DNA of 64,000 bases, from assembly GCF_018531145.1 (NCBI RefSeq), contig NZ_JAHDSZ010000004.1, forward strand, positions 100,842-164,841, in the 5' to 3' direction. Of this stretch, positions 63,153 through 64,000 are shown one piece after another. Position numbers and translations under genes: made by a program. The DNA comes from Canibacter zhuwentaonis. Its GTDB lineage: Bacteria; Actinomycetota; Actinomycetes; Actinomycetales; Microbacteriaceae. The notes beneath the pieces are model-generated. The model had not been told where the DNA came from, ran no database searches, and saw nothing but the letters and a program-made list of their open reading frames with translations. Each line of letters starts with the position of its first letter. Positions within the stretch are counted from its first letter, which is position 1.

Positions 63153-63431
63153 TTATTTAACAGCAGCTTTTAGCTTGCTGCCAACTGTTATCTTAACGCG
63201 CTTGCCGGCAGGAATCTGAATTGCTTCACCTGTTTGTGGGTTGCGGCCGGTGCGTGCAGCGGTCTCGGTTGAATCGAACGAGATCCAGCCCGGGATAGCT
63301 ACTTTTTCGCCCTTTGCAAGGCTAGCTGCTACCGTTTTGAACAGTGAATCCACTACTGTGCTTACGGCGCTCTGTGTTTCGCCTGTTTCAGCAGCAATTT
63401 TTGCAACAAGCTCAGTTTTGTTCAGTGACAT
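63153..63431 (-). CDS. hup: HU-family DNA-binding protein
   Basis: A 92-aa nucleoid protein. NKTELVAKIAAETGETQSAVSTVVDSLFKTVAASLAKGEKVAIPGWISF is the dimerisation core, and AARTGRNPQTGEAIQIPAGKRVKITVGSKLKAAVK contains the DNA-intercalating Pro arm. The length is typical and no Lys-rich actinobacterial tail is present. A 14-bp palindrome GATCAATCTTGATC (63522-63535) lies upstream. Confidence 0.96.
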   Translation of the reverse strand: MSLNKTELVAKIAAETGETQSAVSTVVDSLFKTVAASLAKGEKVAIPGWISFDSTETAARTGRNPQTGEAIQIPAGKRVKITVGSKLKAAVK

Positions 63432-63780
63432 TTGTCATCCTTTCTTTAGCGATACTGTCGCTTAATCTAGCGGACTTTGCTGCACCCTTTCGGGAGCGCG
63501 GAACGTATCCGCCCGCAAAGCGATCAATCTTGATCTAGTCGATAGGTTACCTGAAATATCCTGAATTTTTCACGGTTTTTAGGGTGTTTGTCATATTTTT
63601 AGGCGGAATTTCATGTTTTTGGGCGATTTCGGGTGTTTTGTGAGAGGTGCTGTGGTGTGCGGATCAGGTGTGGCGGGTGGTTTTGAAGGCTGTGCTGTGG
63701 GCGTGCTGCTGGTTGTGTGGCAGGCGTTGTAGGTAGTGGGTTTGGTGCGGGTGTTGGTGGTGTGTGGTGGGTTGTTTGGT

Positions 63781-63810
63781 TTGACTTTTCCGGGGGGGGG
63801 TAGTTTTAAT
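63781..63810 (+). promoter_or_regulatory. Promoter with a G9 tract in the spacer
   Basis: TTGACT (63781-63786) and TTTAAT (63805-63810) are 18 bp apart, and nine G (63792-63800) fill half of the spacer. The stretch 63600-63780 before it is strikingly G/T-rich on the plus strand and has no supported gene. Confidence 0.55.
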
Positions 63811-63886
63811 GGTGGTTTATTTTGGATGCTAGGGTCTGAAGCTCTTAATAGGGAGGGGTTTTAGGGGTGTTTGTTTGGAGGTTGTT

Positions 63887-64000
63887 TTGACTGGTGTGGT
63901 TTCTTTGCTGTTGCAGGCACGGGGTGTTGTTTCAAACATTCTCACACTAGCGCTGGTGTTCAGCACACTAGTTAGTGCGCAAACAGGGCAAACCGTTGCT
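63887..64000 (+). CDS. Start of a secreted protein (cut by the window edge)
   Basis: From TTG 63887, with GGAGG 5 nt upstream (63877-63881), an open frame runs to the end. It begins MTGVVSLLLQARGVVSNIL, then TLALVFSTLVSAQTGQTVA, a probable signal peptide ending near VSA. Only 38 residues are visible, so its family is unknown. Confidence 0.55.
   Translation, partial: MTGVVSLLLQARGVVSNILTLALVFSTLVSAQTGQTVA

Overview
The window is chromosomal DNA of an actinobacterium, most likely a Microbacteriaceae-like, host-associated one. The evidence is the set of families: LGFP and cell-wall-binding-2 repeats, a CYTH protein, an AccD/AccE pair next to birA, a CopD-CtaG fusion, and frequent GTG/TTG starts. 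There are no rRNA or tRNA genes that I can support, no CRISPR array and no intact transposase. The species is not determinable from the sequence alone.

Layout. (1) 0.5-16 kb: a cell-envelope glycan locus. It has a DUF2304 protein, GT2 and GT4 glycosyltransferases, a Wzx-type flippase, a DUF6541-like membrane protein, a TagH/TagG-type polysaccharide ABC exporter, a large secreted wall-binding protein, another GT4, an MsbA/PglK-type ABC flippase and a nucleotide-sugar dehydrogenase. (2) 16-31.4 kb: core genes. These are a small secreted Ig-like protein, a CYTH phosphatase-like protein, a uracil permease, a 1363-aa helicase-like protein with degenerate ATPase motifs, acyl-CoA carboxylase beta and epsilon subunits, BirA, an orphan OmpR-type regulator, a PH-domain protein, rplJ-rplL with an L10 leader, a glycerophosphodiesterase and an MFS carrier. 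Two parS-like 16-mers (15996 and 19379) suggest ParB loading here. (3) 31.4-32.8 kb: a class III aminotransferase.

(4) About 32.9-56.0 kb: an AT-rich defence island that ends exactly at the 3' end of an RlmD/RumA-type 23S rRNA methyltransferase gene (56032-57306, minus). It holds a BcgI-like type IIB restriction system with tandem repeats in its specificity subunit, an orphan AbiEi antitoxin, an AlbA/Schlafen-like ATP-binding protein, an XRE plus broken DUF262 pair, a frameshifted m5C methyltransferase with its broken endonuclease, two GIY-YIG/DUF4357 genes (one broken), and a type III Mod/Res operon whose res is interrupted. Remnants of large serine recombinases sit next to repeated copies or half-copies of the methyltransferase gene's 3' end. 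I read this as serial integration of small elements at that gene end, followed by decay. Many island genes are interrupted by in-frame stops, several at positions expected to be tryptophan. Some breaks and intergenic tracts lie in simple repeats (A8, G13, G14, and 17 copies of a 10-mer), so part of the damage could be phase variation.

(5) 57.3-64 kb: chromosomal backbone again. It carries a Maf pyrophosphatase, an ABC-2 exporter operon, the CopD-CtaG copper/cytochrome oxidase assembly protein, HU, and the start of a secreted protein whose apparent promoter has a G9 tract between its -35 and -10 elements.
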